DNA from: Halobellus captivus
Lineage (GTDB): Archaea > Halobacteriota > Halobacteria > Halobacteriales > Haloferacaceae
Direction: 5' to 3'
Assembly (NCBI RefSeq): GCF_007655485.1
Contig: NZ_VJXQ01000001.1
Location: forward strand, 669,571-728,520
Length of the DNA stretch: 58,950 nt
Both the position numbers and the translations under genes were made by a program. How positions within the stretch are numbered: the stretch's first letter is position 1; each line of letters starts with the position of its first letter. The notes below the pieces were generated by a model. That model was not told the DNA's origin. It made no database searches and saw only the letters and a list, made by a program, of their open reading frames with translations. Positions 50,287-58,725 of the stretch are shown piece by piece.

Positions 50287-50797
50287 TGGTATCTGAATCT
50301 TCACCGGAGTCCTCTTGAGACTTTCCCATTCCGCGGGCGCGAAACCGCGTTCCGATCACGTACACCCCGGCACCGAACGTGATGATGGCCAGCCCCAGGG
50401 CCGCGAATGCAGTGCTCAACAGTCCGTCACCGATCGTAAGGCCCACGGCGGCGAGCGCGCCCCGGACGATGTTTCCCAGAAAACTCACGTTCAGCGTCGC
50501 CGCGTCGAGCAGCATAAATCCGAGTACGACGCTCACCACGGCGATGAGGGTGGAGAACACGGTCACGGTCTTGTACAGTCGCATCGGGACGACGACGTCG
50601 CGACCGCGTCGGCCGTCCTCGTCGCCTTCGCTACCGCGCGCAGTCGACGCCACCCCACTCTGCGTGGTCGACGCCTCCGTCTCCTTGAGCGGCTCGGGCG
50701 ACGCCTCCGTCTCTCGGGGCGGCTCAGTCGACGCTTCCGTCTCCCGGGAGGGCTCAGTCGACCCCGCGGGGCCCGCTCTCGAATCGTCATCACTCAT
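50279..50797 (-). CDS. Haloarchaeal membrane protein with repeated acidic N-terminus (DUF7315-like)
   Basis: A 172-residue protein. Residues 14-43 are three copies of a ten-residue acidic block, each ending in ETEAS or STEP-like sequence; two membrane helices follow (TVTVFSTLIAVVSVVLGFML; LLSTAFAALGLAIITFGAGV). Part of the cytochrome b cluster; I recall it as DUF7315. The start overlaps no other gene, and a TATA-like aaaagg lies about 27 bases upstream. Confidence 0.75.
   Translation of the reverse strand: MSDDDSRAGPAGSTEPSRETEASTEPPRETEASPEPLKETEASTTQSGVASTARGSEGDEDGRRGRDVVVPMRLYKTVTVFSTLIAVVSVVLGFMLLDAATLNVSFLGNIVRGALAAVGLTIGDGLLSTAFAALGLAIITFGAGVYVIGTRFRARGMGKSQEDSGEDSDTNG
50667..50756 (-). 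repeat. Three tandem 30-bp units in the DUF7315-like gene
   Basis: Units start at 50667, 50697 and 50727; each contains cgacgcctccgtctc. They encode the repeated acidic N-terminal blocks in frame. Confidence 0.8.
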
Positions 50798-50912
50798 TGG
50801 CGGCCATTCGGCCCGACGGGACATGATCCTTTTCGTGTCGGTCGCGAGCGGGTGCGTCGCTCAGGGGTGAGGAAAATCGATCGAAAGCGGGAGAGCTGAA
50901 CGTGCGGTACCG

Positions 50913-51677
50913 CTATTTCGGCGGCCGAAGCCGGTAGTAGCGGCGATTGAGGTCGTACATATACCCTTCGCGCATCGTCTTCAGCACCGCCCAAGTGATG
51001 AACCCGCCGACGATCGGAAGCAGGAACGTCAGGTCGAACGCGAGGTTGACGTTCATCGGCAGGAGGTTCTTCGCGGAGTAGACGCTGATCGTGAGCGCGA
51101 AGATGACGCCGCCGACGCCGATGGCGGCCCAGAAGGGCTGCTCGACCGGCCGCCGCGCGCTCCCCTTGTTGAGGAAGGGGACGATCGCGATGAAGCCGAC
51201 CACGACGACGTTCGCGAGGACGCCGTACATCCGGTCGGACATCAGTTTCTGCCCGCCAAGGATCGACAGTTCGGGATTCAGCGGACCGAGCTTGAGCAGG
51301 CCGAACGACCAGTACAGATACCAGTCGGGGAGGATGATCGCGGGCGTGCTCGAGGGGTTCGCCGGGTCGCCGATGTGCGGCGGAAGCGTCGCGGACAGGA
51401 ACAGCAGCATTCCCACGAAGAAGCTGGCGATGGCCAGGTTTCGAATGATCTCGTGGGGCCACGTCGGGAACGCGAGCACGTCGCGTTCGACGTAGTCTGA
51501 CTCCTGTCTGAGGTCCTGGTCTTCGCGACGGGACCGCTCGAAGTACTCGTAGGTCAGCTGTGAGAGGCCCTGCGTGCGTTCTTTGCGCTCGCGCCACGTC
51601 GGGGTCTCGTCGTCGGGAGCGACGATGCCGCTGCCGTCGGCGCGGACGTCGTCGGTTGATGTGTTTTCGTCGGTCAT
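50913..51677 (-). CDS. petD: Cytochrome b/b6 C-terminal domain subunit (PetD-like)
   Basis: A 254-residue subunit equivalent to subunit IV of cytochrome b6f: three membrane helices carrying the quinol-site motif PDWYLYWSFGLLKLG (usual PEWY). The N-terminal 90 residues are acidic and polar. Together with the PetB-like subunit it makes the split cytochrome b of a quinol-oxidising complex. It begins 4 bases after the upstream gene's stop, so they are one operon. The missing iron-sulphur subunit is discussed in the findings. Confidence 0.93.
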   Translation of the reverse strand: MTDENTSTDDVRADGSGIVAPDDETPTWRERKERTQGLSQLTYEYFERSRREDQDLRQESDYVERDVLAFPTWPHEIIRNLAIASFFVGMLLFLSATLPPHIGDPANPSSTPAIILPDWYLYWSFGLLKLGPLNPELSILGGQKLMSDRMYGVLANVVVVGFIAIVPFLNKGSARRPVEQPFWAAIGVGGVIFALTISVYSAKNLLPMNVNLAFDLTFLLPIVGGFITWAVLKTMREGYMYDLNRRYYRLRPPK

Positions 51678-51681
51678 TGAG

Positions 51682-52476
51682 TTAGTGGGGTTCCGCGATG
51701 CCCTGCACCCACACGATACCGATGTGGATGGCGATGAGCGCCGTCACCACGAACGGGAGCAGGAACACGTGGAGGATGTACATTCGTTGCAGCGTCGCCT
51801 GGCTCAGCGAGAAGCCCCCGAACAGGAGCTGTGCGGCCCATTCGCCGACGAGCGGAACGGACAGCGCCATCTCCACGCCGATCTGTCCCGCCCAGTAGGC
51901 GAGCTGATCCCACGGGAGCAGGTAGCCGGTGTACCCGAACACCATTGTCAGGCTGATCAGGACGATGCCGAGCAGCCAGTTCAACTCGCGAGGCTCCTTG
52001 TACGCCCCGGTGAAGTACACGCGGAGCATGTGGAGGAACACCGCCGCGACCATCACCTGCGCCGACCAGCGGTGGATCGACCGCAGCATAAACCCGAACT
52101 GGAGGTCCTGCATAATGAACGCGATGGAGTTGTAGGCGGTCGAGGGATCGCCGGTCGTCGCCGGGGAGTAGTAGAACCCGAGCAGCGCGCCGCTGATGGC
52201 GGCGACGACGTACGCGAGCGTGGAGAACAGCCCCAGCGTGTACAGGGGGTACCAGTACCAGAACTTGTTGTCCAGGTTGTACTGTTCGGTGTGGCTCTTC
52301 GGCATCTGGAGGTTGACCCGGTAATAAAGGGTCTCGAGCAGTTCCAGATAGTCGACGATGCGGAGTCGCTTGTCGAGCCAGATGAGCGAGGTGAGGAAGA
52401 TCGACTCCACGGGAGTCAGATCCTTCTCCTTCATCCAGCCCTTGTGGTCGTACTCGTCTTTCTTTTCGAGGCTCAT
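51682..52476 (-). CDS. petB: Cytochrome b/b6 N-terminal domain subunit (PetB-like)
   Basis: A 264-residue subunit with four main membrane helices and two hemes. Helix B has His-x13-His (IHRWSAQVMVAAVFLHM) and helix D has His-x14-His (LHVFLLPFVVTALIAIHI), the latter spacing typical of b6 rather than mitochondrial cytochrome b. The conserved GYLLPWDQ motif follows. The subunit oxidises quinol and passes one electron across the membrane. It lies 2 bases from the next gene upstream and 4 from petD. Confidence 0.95.
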   Translation of the reverse strand: MSLEKKDEYDHKGWMKEKDLTPVESIFLTSLIWLDKRLRIVDYLELLETLYYRVNLQMPKSHTEQYNLDNKFWYWYPLYTLGLFSTLAYVVAAISGALLGFYYSPATTGDPSTAYNSIAFIMQDLQFGFMLRSIHRWSAQVMVAAVFLHMLRVYFTGAYKEPRELNWLLGIVLISLTMVFGYTGYLLPWDQLAYWAGQIGVEMALSVPLVGEWAAQLLFGGFSLSQATLQRMYILHVFLLPFVVTALIAIHIGIVWVQGIAEPH

Positions 52477-52478
52477 GG

Positions 52479-52865
52479 TTATCGCTTGTAGTAGGGGTAG
52501 ACCGCACGCTTGACGTGATCCCACGCGCCGTCAGCGAACGGCACGCCGTCGACCTCCTCTTCGCGCACGTAGAGATCTTCCCACTTGCGGCGTCGTTTCT
52601 TGACGATCACGACGTCCGGAAGAAACTCCTTGCGGTACATCGCGAGGATGAACGCGAGGTCGATGAAAATGACCGCCAGCACGGCCCCGAGGTACATATT
52701 ACCCGTGTCGGTCAGTCCCCATCCGGAGAGCAGACCGTACGTGAACAGGAACACGAAAATGACCTCGATGATCGTGAGCAGCACGATCGCGATCGCCGCG
52801 GCAGTGCTCTCTCGCGCCGGTTCGTACCGGTGGATGTCGCCGTAGGTACTCCCGCTCGATGACAT
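52479..52865 (-). CDS. Haloarchaeal membrane protein between halocyanin and PetB (DUF7318-like)
   Basis: A 128-residue protein with two membrane helices (AAIAIVLLTIIEVIFVFLFT; LGAVLAVIFIDLAFILAMYR) and a basic C-terminus (VVIVKKRRRKWEDLY). I recall it as DUF7318, always beside these cytochrome genes. It sits two bases from both neighbours, so it is co-transcribed and presumably a complex subunit. No metal or heme ligand pattern is obvious. Confidence 0.8.
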   Translation of the reverse strand: MSSSGSTYGDIHRYEPARESTAAAIAIVLLTIIEVIFVFLFTYGLLSGWGLTDTGNMYLGAVLAVIFIDLAFILAMYRKEFLPDVVIVKKRRRKWEDLYVREEEVDGVPFADGAWDHVKRAVYPYYKR

Positions 52866-52867
52866 TG

Positions 52868-53521
52868 TCAGTTTCTCCCGGTCCCCGTGTGCGGGGACTC
52901 ACCGTATTTCAGGATGTAGAACGTGAAGATCACCGTCACGAGGATCCCGAGGATCGTCGCCGCGCCGACCCAGTGGGCGTGAATCGGGACGCCGAGATCG
53001 TGCAGTTCCTTCTCGCCGCCGCCACCGCCGCCGGCGTTGGGGTTTTCGGTGACCTCGATCGTGGCTTCCATCCCCGACACTCGGTGCGGTTCGCAGTAGT
53101 ACTCGTAGGTGCCGAGCGTCTCGAAGGTGTACTCGTAGGTGAACCCGGTGTTCTCGAGGGGTTCATGTCCCTCCCAGTTGGCATCTTCGGGCTGGCTGTC
53201 GACGATGATGTTGTGGTTGTCCGACTCCCAGACGAACTCGACGGTCGTCCCGGGAGCGATCTGTAGCGGTTCGTCAGTACCGGGCGTGAACACGAGCGAT
53301 CCGTCGGGGCCGACGAGGACCTCTTCGGTTCCGCCTCCGCCGCCGGAGCCGCTTTCGGTCCCCGTTCCGGTTCCGGTCCCAGTGTCGGTTCCGGTTGCCG
53401 TGCCGGTGGCTGTTCCACCCTCGGTCTCGGTCTCCTGGGCGGCACCGAGTCCGGCGGTGGCAGAGGCCGTCGTGGCAGCAGCAGGGACGCTCGCTGCTCG
53501 CAGAAAGTCCCGCCTCTTCAT
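52868..53521 (-). CDS. Halocyanin of the cytochrome b cluster, membrane-anchored
   Basis: A 217-residue blue copper protein. A Tat signal (KRRDFLRAASVPAAATT) is followed by a Gly/Thr repeat spacer (TGTATGTDTGTGTGTG), the cupredoxin domain (about 66-160) with His103, Cys143, His146 and Met151, a Gly linker and a C-terminal membrane helix (VGAATILGILVTVIFTFYIL). It replaces a cytochrome c as electron acceptor of the complex (inference). First gene of the operon, with TATA-like gtttaag 27 bases upstream. Close paralog of the halocyanin at 40.2-40.8 kb. Confidence 0.93.
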   Translation of the reverse strand: MKRRDFLRAASVPAAATTASATAGLGAAQETETEGGTATGTATGTDTGTGTGTGTESGSGGGGGTEEVLVGPDGSLVFTPGTDEPLQIAPGTTVEFVWESDNHNIIVDSQPEDANWEGHEPLENTGFTYEYTFETLGTYEYYCEPHRVSGMEATIEVTENPNAGGGGGGEKELHDLGVPIHAHWVGAATILGILVTVIFTFYILKYGESPHTGTGRN

Positions 53522-53569
53522 ACGGTTCGACGTCAGGATGGAGCGCGCTTAAACCCACCGACTCCCCCC

Positions 53570-54595
53570 TCACAGCGGACGCTCGGAGTCGGTTCCGTCG
53601 TCCGCTGTTTCCGCGGGGTCGGAGGCGTCTCCCCCGTCGATCGCTTCGGCCTCAGTGGAGGGACCGCCTTCCTCTTCGGCCCTCCCAGCCGTCGGTCTGT
53701 CAGGAAGGAACTCGGGGCGCTCATCTTTGACGGCTTCGAGGGCGCGAAGTCGATTGCGGAACTCCCGCGTTCGAAACCGGTCCGAGAGGCGCGCGTTCGC
53801 GACGACCAGGAACAGGAAGAACCCGATGACGAGAAACCCGATCGCGGCGATCGGCGCGACGATCGTCGAGAGCGACGGCAGCGCGATCCACGCGACGAGC
53901 AGACCGAGTCCGACCACCATCTGCGCGGCGGCGACGATCTGGAGCATCAGGTTGCCGAACTCGCCGCTGCCCTCGACGATTTCGTCGGGGTCCGGAAGCG
54001 ACGCGTCTTCCGGCGCGTCCATCAGTTCGTAGCTCTCCATCGAGCAGAGCGCGACGGTCGGCTTGACGTCCCGAAGGACCGTTCCCTCGCCCTCGACGCT
54101 CCCGTCGGCGTGGACGATCGCATAGCCCTCGTCGGAGTAGGCCACGACCCGGTCGTCGCCCGCTCGAACTCGCTCGACGACGGCGAATATCTCGCGAATC
54201 GCGACCCGCGCGTTCAGTTCCTGTTCGACCCGATCGAGGAGTTCCTCGCCGACGATCCACGTGTCGGGGTCGAACACGGCCTCCCACTCGTCGAGGCTCA
54301 TCTCGGCCATCTCCTGCGGGCCGAAGTCGTCGAAGTCGTAGGTTTTCTCCACTTGGCGGCGGAGCGCATCGAGATCCGCCGACTCCGAGGGGGATTTCGA
54401 GGCCGATTGCGCGTCTCCCGCAGTCGGCGACCCATCTTCATCTCCCGTAGTCGACGACCCATCTTCATCTCCCGCAGTCGACGACCCACCACCATCCCCC
54501 GTAGTCGACGCACTCGCCTCGTCCATCGACCCGTCTGGCGCGCGGGGATCGGATCGACCCTCGGTCGCGTCCGACTCCTCGGAGGACTCCGTCAT
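53570..54595 (-). CDS. Acidic-repeat membrane protein beside the cytochrome b cluster (DUF7319-like)
   Basis: A 341-residue protein. The first 70 residues are low complexity, with 9-residue repeats (SSTTGDEDG). A conserved helical region (about 72-200; KTYDFDDFGPQEMAEMSLDE, DPDTWIVGEELLDRVEQELN) precedes two membrane helices (about 220-270) and an acidic tail. I recall the family as DUF7319, found next to halocyanin-petBD genes. Function unknown. Its TATA-like ccctaagg lies 27 bases upstream of the ATG, in a divergent promoter region with the next gene. Confidence 0.75.
   Translation of the reverse strand: MTESSEESDATEGRSDPRAPDGSMDEASASTTGDGGGSSTAGDEDGSSTTGDEDGSPTAGDAQSASKSPSESADLDALRRQVEKTYDFDDFGPQEMAEMSLDEWEAVFDPDTWIVGEELLDRVEQELNARVAIREIFAVVERVRAGDDRVVAYSDEGYAIVHADGSVEGEGTVLRDVKPTVALCSMESYELMDAPEDASLPDPDEIVEGSGEFGNLMLQIVAAAQMVVGLGLLVAWIALPSLSTIVAPIAAIGFLVIGFFLFLVVANARLSDRFRTREFRNRLRALEAVKDERPEFLPDRPTAGRAEEEGGPSTEAEAIDGGDASDPAETADDGTDSERPL
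54414..54521 (-). repeat. Four tandem 27-bp units in the DUF7319-like gene
   Basis: Units start at 54414, 54441, 54468 and 54495; core tctcccgtagtcgacgaccc. They encode the 9-residue Ser/Thr/Gly/Asp blocks in frame. Confidence 0.85.
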
Positions 54596-54695
54596 TTCCC
54601 GGCTATTGGATCGGCACACTCCTTAGGGTAACGGTTTTTCTCACCACCACGAGTAAGTCGGACACTTTACCCGCCGGGAGTCCGAACGTCGGGCG
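54596..54695. promoter_or_regulatory. Divergent promoter region
   Basis: Minus-strand ccctaagg near 54620 and plus-strand actttac at 54664-54670 lie about 27 bases before the two divergent starts, both fitting leaderless transcripts. Confidence 0.5.
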
Positions 54696-55178
54696 ATGGT
54701 ATCCGAGTCGGCCATCGCGACGGTCGCCGCGCTGATGGTCACGGCCAGTCTACCGTTTTACCTCTACGGCGCGTGGATTATGATCGACGCCGACACCGTC
54801 AGCTGGGGCGTGCTGATCTACCACCTGAAGTTCATCGTTCCCGGACTGGTCCTCACCACGGTCCCGGTCGTCGGATGGATGCTCCCGCGACTGCTCGACC
54901 AACTCGGCGGCGTGATCGTCCTCCACGCGATTTTGGGCTTGCAGGCGTACGCGCTCTTGGTACTCGCGCTGACAGGCATCGTCCGGATCATCCACGTGAA
55001 GCGCGCCGCCGACCTCTACGATGACCCCGGTCAGGACGTCGATCTCGACGAACTCCATCCGGATATGAGTGCGTGGCGGGGTCGACTGCGGATCGGCGTC
55101 TTCGGATACGTGATCTTCTGGATTCTCGCGTGGCTGCTCGGCGTGTATCAGTACCTCGGGCGATACGTGCTCGGGTAG
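54696..55178 (+). CDS. Four-helix haloarchaeal membrane protein (DUF7321-like)
   Basis: A 160-residue protein with four membrane helices: ATVAALMVTASLPFYLYGAW, FIVPGLVLTTVPVVGWMLPR, GVIVLHAILGLQAYALLVLA, and IGVFGYVIFWILAWLLGVYQ. His residues in the helices (YHLKF, LHAIL, IHVKR) could bind heme, resembling DUF420/cytochrome b561-like bundles. Divergent from the DUF7319-like gene and part of the same conserved neighbourhood. I recall it as DUF7321. Function unknown. Confidence 0.78.
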   Translation: MVSESAIATVAALMVTASLPFYLYGAWIMIDADTVSWGVLIYHLKFIVPGLVLTTVPVVGWMLPRLLDQLGGVIVLHAILGLQAYALLVLALTGIVRIIHVKRAADLYDDPGQDVDLDELHPDMSAWRGRLRIGVFGYVIFWILAWLLGVYQYLGRYVLG

Positions 55179-55208
55179 CCGTCGGCGTTCAGGTGTTCAG
55201 ACGCCCCT

Positions 55209-55895
55209 TCAACCCCACGCCTCACCCGACGCGAGATCGACGCCGCCGTCGAGCTTCGACGAGGGACAGATGTCTTCGAGAACGCACGCCTCGCAGTCGG
55301 GGTTGCGCGCCGTGCACACCGCGCGACCGTGACTGATGAACAGATGCGTGAACTGCTGCCAGTCCGATTCGGGGACGAGCGCCATCAGCTCGCGTTCGAT
55401 CTTCGTCGGCGTCTCCTCCTCGGCGATGCCGAGCCGACGCGAGATCCGCTGGACGTGTGTGTCGACGACAATTCCCTCGACAACGTCGTGACCGTGCTGT
55501 AACACGACGTTCGCGGTCTTGCGGCCGACGCCCGAGAGCTCGGTGAGTTCGGCCATCGTGTCCGGCACCTCGCCGTCGTGTTCTTCGAGCAGAGTCTCGC
55601 CGATCGACTTCAGATATCCGGCCTTGTTGTTGTGGAACGTGATCCCGTAGATGTCGTCTGCGAGCTGTTCCTCATCGGCCGCGGCGTAGTCCGCCGCGCT
55701 TTGATACGTCTCGAACAGCTCCTCGGTCACCTGATTGACCCGCTCGTCTGTGCACTGCGCCGAGAGCACGACGGCGACGAGCAGCTCCAGCCGGGTCGTG
55801 AAATTCAGCGAGATCGTCGAGTCGGGGTACTCCTCGTAGAGCCGGTCGAGAACCTCCGCGACCTGTGCTTCGCGATCGGAACGCGGCGTGCCCAT
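55209..55895 (-). CDS. nth: Endonuclease III (DNA glycosylase/AP lyase)
   Basis: A 228-residue bifunctional base-excision glycosylase removing oxidised pyrimidines. The helix-hairpin-helix LSGVGRKTANVVL carries catalytic Lys126; Asp145 is in VDTHVQR. The [4Fe-4S] loop has Cys194-x6-Cys201-x2-Cys204-x5-Cys210. All key residues are present and the length is normal. It converges on the DUF7321-like gene. Rad50 lies next upstream on the same strand, about 130 bases away, giving a repair cluster. Confidence 0.97.
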   Translation of the reverse strand: MGTPRSDREAQVAEVLDRLYEEYPDSTISLNFTTRLELLVAVVLSAQCTDERVNQVTEELFETYQSAADYAAADEEQLADDIYGITFHNNKAGYLKSIGETLLEEHDGEVPDTMAELTELSGVGRKTANVVLQHGHDVVEGIVVDTHVQRISRRLGIAEEETPTKIERELMALVPESDWQQFTHLFISHGRAVCTARNPDCEACVLEDICPSSKLDGGVDLASGEAWG

Positions 55896-56025
55896 ACCCG
55901 GGCATCGATTGCGGCGGTGTTGATACTGTCGAAGGCGGTCGAATGGGGGGAGTGAACGCCGCTTCGCCGCGCGGTCGGGCGGGATCGTATCACCCGGTTC
56001 GATCGTATCAGTCGGGGCGACCGTC

Positions 56026-58725
56026 TCAGTCGTCGGCGCTCGATTCGATCGCCGCGAGCGACGCGTCGGCGACGCGGTCGACCGACGACCGGTTGCTCGT
56101 CGGGTCCTTCTCGACGGTCACGAGGTCGTCCGCGGCGGCGACGAGGTCGTCGTCGTGGCTCACGATGAGGATCTGGGCGACGCCCAGCCGACGCATCTCC
56201 TCGACTAAGTCCACCAGCCGGGAAACGTGCCCCGAGTCGAGGAAGACCGTCGGCTCGTCGAGAATGAGCGGCGGCATCGGCGCGGCGCCCTCGATGCCCT
56301 CCGCGAGCAGTCGGTAGATCGCACAGCGCAGTGAGAGGTTGAACAGCGCGCGCTCGCCGCCGGAAAGCTGCTCGGGATCGAGCGCGGTACCGTCCTTCTG
56401 GAAGACCGTCAGTTCGTACTCGTCGTCGAGGCGGATCCGCGAGTACGCGTCGTTGGCGTAGACGAGGTCGAACGTCTCGTTGAGCATCCGTTCGAGGGTC
56501 TCGACGTTCCGCCGCCGAAGCTCGGCCCGCAGGTCGCTGTACGTCGATTCGAGCGTGGAAATCTCGCCGTGGAGCGACTCCAGGGCGTCGACCCGCTCGG
56601 CGATTCGCTCTCGATCTTCCCGTAGGGATTCCAACTCCGAGATCGACGTCTTCACGCCGCCGACGTCGCTCTGGAGCGCGTTACGCCGCTCGCGGAGTTC
56701 GGCGAGTTTCTCGGCGACGTTGCTCAGGTATTCCTCCGCTTCGGCCTTGTTTTCTCTCGCCGTTTCGACGCGCGCCTCGTCGACCGCCTCGGCGAGTTCC
56801 TCGCGCCGCTCGCGCTTCTCCTGAAGGTACTCCCGACGCTCGTCGTTCCGCTCTGCGAGCGTCTGTCGGCGCTCCCGAAGCCGGTCGATCTCCGATTCCG
56901 CGTCGTCGATCGTCGATCGGAGACGCTCGACCCGATCGAGTCGCTCGCGTGCGGTCTCGATCTCGTCGAGATCCGCTTCGAGCGACGCGACGCGCTCGTC
57001 GGCCTCCGCAGCCGTCGCCGACTGTGTCTCCGCCGCTTCGCGCTTTTCGACCGCCCGTTCGTCGAGGTCGGTCGCTTCCTCGCGGAGCGACTCGGCCTCC
57101 GAGCCGCGTTCGTCGGCCGTCTCGCGCGCGTCCTCGATGCTGTCTTCGATCAGCGATCGCTTCTCCCGGAGGTTCTGCAGCCGCGTCTCGGCGTCGCCGA
57201 GCGACTCGGCGCGCTCCAGATCCGATTCGAGTTCGTCCACCCCCGCACGGAAGTCGTCGAGGTCGGATTCGAGGTCGGCGATCTCCGTCTCGTACTCGCC
57301 GATCGCGTCGACGTGCGGCGACTCCTCGACCGGCTGACCGCACTCCGGGCACTTCCCCTCCGCGCGGAGTTCCCGCGCCTCGTCGAGGCGGTCTCGGACC
57401 GACGACAGTTCCGCCTGCGTCGTCGCGACCCGTTCGCGCGCCTCCCGAAGCGACGCTTGCACCGAGTCGCGGTGTGCGGCCGCCTCCCCGACACTCACCG
57501 GTGCGTCATCGAACTGCGCGCGGAGCGAGTCCGTCTCGCCGTCGAGCGCGTCCAGTTCGTCGGTGCGGTTCTCCACTCGCTCCGCCGCGGCGGCGGCGGT
57601 CGATGCGGCCTCGCTGGCGCGATCTCGCAACTCCGCGGCGCGTTCTTCGAACTCGTCGGCGCGCTCGGCCAGCTTCTCAGCCTGGTTCGACAGCATCGTC
57701 TCGCGCTGGCGGGCGTCTGCGAGATCCTCGCGAAGCTCCGTCTCCCGTTCGTCGAGTACCTCCCGGCGGGCCTCCAGCGCGTCGACGTCAACCGCGGCGG
57801 CGGTCGTCGCGTCCAGCTCGGTCGCCGCCGCCGCGGTTTCGAGCTCGGTTTCGACGTCGTCGATCCGGTCGCGCGCCTCGACGATCGCCTCTCGGAGCTC
57901 GTCGCGTTCGGACTCGTCTGACTGGATCGTCTCTCGGAGGTCGGCGATGTCCTCCTCGATGCCGTCGAGCTTCGCCCGCGTCTCCTCGTAGGATTCCAGG
58001 ATCTCTTCGGCGTCCGCGAGCGTCTCCTCCGCGCGCGCCTCGTTCCCCTCGAAGCGCTCGATTTCGTCTTCGACCTCGGTCAGCTCGGTCTCCAGTTCGT
58101 TCAACCGCGCGTGGAGGTCGGCGTCCTCCTTGGCCTCGATCTGGGAGTCGAGCTTCGCGAGCGCGCCCTTCGTCTCCGAGCGGACGTCCTCGACGCCGAG
58201 GCGCGCCCGACTGGCCCGCTCGCGGTATTCCTCTAACTTCCCCAGTTGCAGCAGGTCGTCGATGGTGTCCTGCCGCTGGGCGGGCGTGGCGTTGATGAGC
58301 TTGTTCACCTCGCCCTGTCGAACGTACGCGCAGTTGACGAACGCCTCCGCGTCCATCCGGAGGAGGTCGGTGACGAACGCGCGGACGTCGGTCGCGCCGT
58401 CGACCGCGATGTCCGGGCCTTCGAGCGTGCAGGTGATCGTCTGAATCCGGTCGCCGGAGCGCCGCAGCTCCCGCTCGATGCGGAACGTCTCCCCCTCGTG
58501 AACGAACTGCAGCGAGATTTCGGCCTCGTCCTCACCGGTCGTCACGACGTCGTCGAGCGTCTCGTCGAGCGCGTGTGCGCCGTAGAGCGCGAAGAAACAC
58601 GCTTCGAGGAGCGAAGACTTCCCGCTGCCGTTCAGCCCGTGAATGACGGTGACGCCGTCGCGGAGGTCGAGATCCGCGTCCGCGTACGGCTTGAAGTTCT
58701 TCAGGTGGAGCCGCTCGAAGCGCAT
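56026..58725 (-). CDS. rad50: DNA double-strand break repair ATPase Rad50
   Basis: An 899-residue SMC-like ATPase. Walker A is GLNGSGKSS (residues 30-38), the coiled-coil arms run from about 165 to 455 and 475 to 710, the zinc hook CPECGQP is at 459-465, the ABC signature LSGGE begins at 787, and Walker B is LILDEP near 820. Rad50 dimers with Mre11 tether and process DNA ends. The ATG is directly adjacent to the stop of the upstream gene, so the two form an operon. In haloarchaea Mre11-Rad50 limits homologous recombination in repair. Confidence 0.97.
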   Translation of the reverse strand: MRFERLHLKNFKPYADADLDLRDGVTVIHGLNGSGKSSLLEACFFALYGAHALDETLDDVVTTGEDEAEISLQFVHEGETFRIERELRRSGDRIQTITCTLEGPDIAVDGATDVRAFVTDLLRMDAEAFVNCAYVRQGEVNKLINATPAQRQDTIDDLLQLGKLEEYRERASRARLGVEDVRSETKGALAKLDSQIEAKEDADLHARLNELETELTEVEDEIERFEGNEARAEETLADAEEILESYEETRAKLDGIEEDIADLRETIQSDESERDELREAIVEARDRIDDVETELETAAAATELDATTAAAVDVDALEARREVLDERETELREDLADARQRETMLSNQAEKLAERADEFEERAAELRDRASEAASTAAAAAERVENRTDELDALDGETDSLRAQFDDAPVSVGEAAAHRDSVQASLREARERVATTQAELSSVRDRLDEARELRAEGKCPECGQPVEESPHVDAIGEYETEIADLESDLDDFRAGVDELESDLERAESLGDAETRLQNLREKRSLIEDSIEDARETADERGSEAESLREEATDLDERAVEKREAAETQSATAAEADERVASLEADLDEIETARERLDRVERLRSTIDDAESEIDRLRERRQTLAERNDERREYLQEKRERREELAEAVDEARVETARENKAEAEEYLSNVAEKLAELRERRNALQSDVGGVKTSISELESLREDRERIAERVDALESLHGEISTLESTYSDLRAELRRRNVETLERMLNETFDLVYANDAYSRIRLDDEYELTVFQKDGTALDPEQLSGGERALFNLSLRCAIYRLLAEGIEGAAPMPPLILDEPTVFLDSGHVSRLVDLVEEMRRLGVAQILIVSHDDDLVAAADDLVTVEKDPTSNRSSVDRVADASLAAIESSADD

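Noticed and set aside
49440-54595. One of the small cluster proteins as the Rieske subunit
   Set aside because: None has the paired Cys-His motifs of a Rieske [2Fe-2S] protein.
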